DNA of 64,000 nucleotides, taken from contig NW_026516779.1 of the NCBI RefSeq assembly GCF_025766255.1, positions 1-64,000 on the forward strand, written 5' to 3'. Both the position numbers and the translations under genes were made by a program. The DNA is from Zychaea mexicana (taxonomy: Eukaryota; Mucoromycota; Mucoromycetes; Mucorales; Lichtheimiaceae). The notes beneath the pieces were generated by a model. That model was not told the origin of the DNA. It worked only from the letters and a program-made list of their open reading frames with translations, and did no database searches. Positions 62,001-64,000 of this stretch are shown piece after piece (position 1 is the first letter of the stretch; each line of letters begins with the position of its first letter).

Positions 62001-64000
62001 CGTGTCGATACCTGCGGGGTTCTCGCTGGGCGGATCATTACCCATAATGGATTTCAACGTCGTCATCTAAGAAAATGCAGTGAATACTAGTGGCCATAAA
62101 GCTTCTATGATATGATGTAGAAATATAAACCACAACTCAACTATGATACAATCATTTCCGTCGTATGCGAGAAGGCATCAACTGAGCAAATTACGCTGAG
62201 GTTTATTGTTGCGAAGTATCTAGTTCGTGCTGCCTCTTTTTGGTGTCTCGATATAGAAAGTTTTGAAAAGGCAATGTCAATACCTGTCACACGCGCTTCC
62301 TAAGTGTCGATCACAGGTACTAGTATTGTTGTCATGATATTTAGTGTCGTCGGCGCAGGATTATTTTTTGAGATGTGTGTATAAATGTTTTCGAAACAGA
62401 AAGGTAGCAAACAATGTTTCATTATGGAGCCAAGAAAAATTAGACATCTGCTGCTGGAGCACAGTCATCGCCCATGCCGGCGTACCAAAAAATAAAGCAA
62501 TCGCGGATACATGGACTAACTAATTTAAAATTGCATCCGCTGTTGTAAGGTTTGCCCAGTGTTACTATAAATCACCTAAGAATCGAAGAGTTGATGCGCG
62601 CCCAACATTGAGGATTATTGTTTGATGTTGTCTTCTAGTGTCCGCCAAAACACTTCTGAGCGGCTTTCAAGTCTAATCAGCTCGCAATGAAGCCAAGCTA
62701 TAGGTGTTTCATGTTCCCCATGAGCTCAGTACAAGACCATTAAGCCTTTTAGTCCGTCTCATGTAAAGGGCTAAGTAGCTAGTTAGTAATCAGCCTACTT
62801 CTATGAAACAGTAAAGTCATACTAAACGCATATCGTAAAGTAAAGCTATATTCTATAAGCCATTCAATGAGGTTTATATCTTTTATCTTTTCCATGACAT
62901 TTACGACCTCCTTGAAGACGACACAAAATATATTATGATATTTTTTTTACGCATAAAAGTTCAAAAAAAAACTTGTAACACGTTAATATGCTCAAACTCA
63001 GACTAAACTAATTAAGTGTGTACGTGACAGTAATCAAAGCGCCCACGTTTTCTTCTTCACAATCCAAAAAAAGACTGTGCGCCTCTATATAAGATTCATA
63101 GCATGTTCTTTTTTCTCATTTAGAGCTAGGTGGGGAGAAAAGATATTGATGGTCGACGATGTGTATATGGCAAGACAATGTAATGGCCATCTAGCAGTTA
63201 GCAGTGATGGCCGTGACAGCAATATATGATCACGCTTATACATAACTTGGCACATACTGGGTGTGCATACAGCACAGGTGTTTCTTAGTGATGTAAAAAA
63301 GGCGGTGCTTCTGGTTCATGCACAAAGGCGCAGCTGAGGGCAGCACAAGAAGTGGCCACTTGGAAAAAGAATAAGACCCAGTTATTCTTGACAGCAGTAG
63401 CATACAGTCGCCAAGAGTTTTCTTCCTGCGGGACAGCACCGACGATAGATGTATGTAAGTATGCACTGTCAGCAGCAGCAGCAGCAGCAGCAGCAGCAAG
63501 ACGGTGCGTCAATGCGTACATTCTGTAACGTGATCACAGCTTATCACACGGTCCTTTCGGGTATGGTCTGTGGTACCGTGTGGTACCGGGAGGAATACAG
63601 CTGGCTCGCAACAGATGAACCCATGGAAAGTGAATAAGTCCGGGAAGGTCACAGGTCGATCAACTTGACTGGGCGGTGTGGTGTGTGTGAGTATGTGTGA
63701 AGGGGGGTGGGGTGGGGGGTAAGTCAGAGAGAGCGAGAAGCGTGTCATGTACACACATATATTATCGTACATTGTGTCACATTACGGTGCGTGTGCGCAT
63801 GTATTATTAAATAATATTTTGTCAGGTCCACAAGAAGTAGTATGTAGCAGCAGCACCCACATCGATAATTTAGGACACTCTGCTGTTATTAAATAATAAA
63901 TAAATGAATGATACGTTCCAGAATCCTTTCACTGTGTTGTCAGCCCCTGAGAGATGACATAGTTGGCAGTACTTTAGATAAAGCTTATATGGCATGCGTG
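59093..64000. other. Gene-poor right end of the window
   Basis: No supported gene. Several short open frames (59269-59526, 61343-61558, 61790-62047 on plus; 59705-59226 on minus) lack motifs and convincing splice partners. A TATAATAATAATAATAA-type run lies near 59650 and G/GT-rich sequence at 63670-63725. Confidence 0.4.
63468..63499 (+). repeat. CAG trinucleotide microsatellite
   Basis: About ten uninterrupted CAG units, in an otherwise unsupported short open frame. Confidence 0.9.

Noticed and set aside
63449..63637. Poly-Gln protein at the CAG tract
   Set aside because: The frame is only a translated microsatellite with no other coding signal.

Overview
The window is nuclear DNA from a filamentous fungus, most probably Mucoromycota (Mucorales-like). 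Genes are split by many short introns (about 50-130 bp, GTAAGT/GTATGT donors), and the single-copy genes (PCNA, SRP14, RPS21, Rvs161/Hob3, Mvp1/SNX8, Vps10, 6-phosphofructo-2-kinase) are fungal in type. The transposons are kinds I associate with early-diverging fungi. No bacterial, organellar or viral genes are seen.

Positions 1-31 kb are a mobile-element island. In order: the C-terminal half of a LINE reverse transcriptase (1-2345) with a second LINE 3' fragment (2590-2644); a CACTG terminus with CTTTCAGAGTG subterminal repeats (2645-2760); an intact three-exon Crypton-type tyrosine recombinase with a C-terminal GCR1_C domain (3524-6311); a very A+T-rich DDE_Tnp_4-like transposase fused to a chromodomain (7986-9485); a 438-bp MITE (9846-10283); two Tnp2 (Transposase_21, CACTA/Plavaka-like) genes (11219-14391 and 19665-22892), each near a minus-strand accessory gene (15748-14601, intact; 18456-17407, decayed); an inverted partner of the first CACTG terminus (23280-23414); a tRNA-Thr-like sequence; a decayed Ty3/Gypsy element with both LTRs (23585-28627); a Tnp2-like C-terminal relic and a second LINE relic (about 30 kb). 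The CACTGGAGTT ends at 2645 and 23414 face each other 20.8 kb apart and share the same repeat motif, so this stretch may be one large composite transposon or the ends of two related ones.

Positions 31-57 kb are ordinary gene-dense chromosome: SRP14(+) and RPS21(-) convergent; Mvp1/SNX8(-) and PCNA(+) divergent from a shared promoter with an ACGCGT box; Rvs161/Hob3(-); a three-domain Vps10 sorting receptor(-); a kelch membrane protein(-) divergent from a DASS/SLC13 anion transporter(+); a 6-phosphofructo-2-kinase(+) with a degenerate bisphosphatase half; and a small unknown ORF(-). Three adjacent genes (Mvp1, Rvs161, Vps10) act in endosome/Golgi membrane traffic. Many exons were placed by following reading frame and intron phase by hand; these gene models close with consistent phases.

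Positions 57-64 kb are gene-poor. The one supported model is a two-exon gene for a 54-residue protein with a zinc-knuckle-like motif (59092-58751). Simple repeats, including a CAG tract at 63.47 kb, are present.
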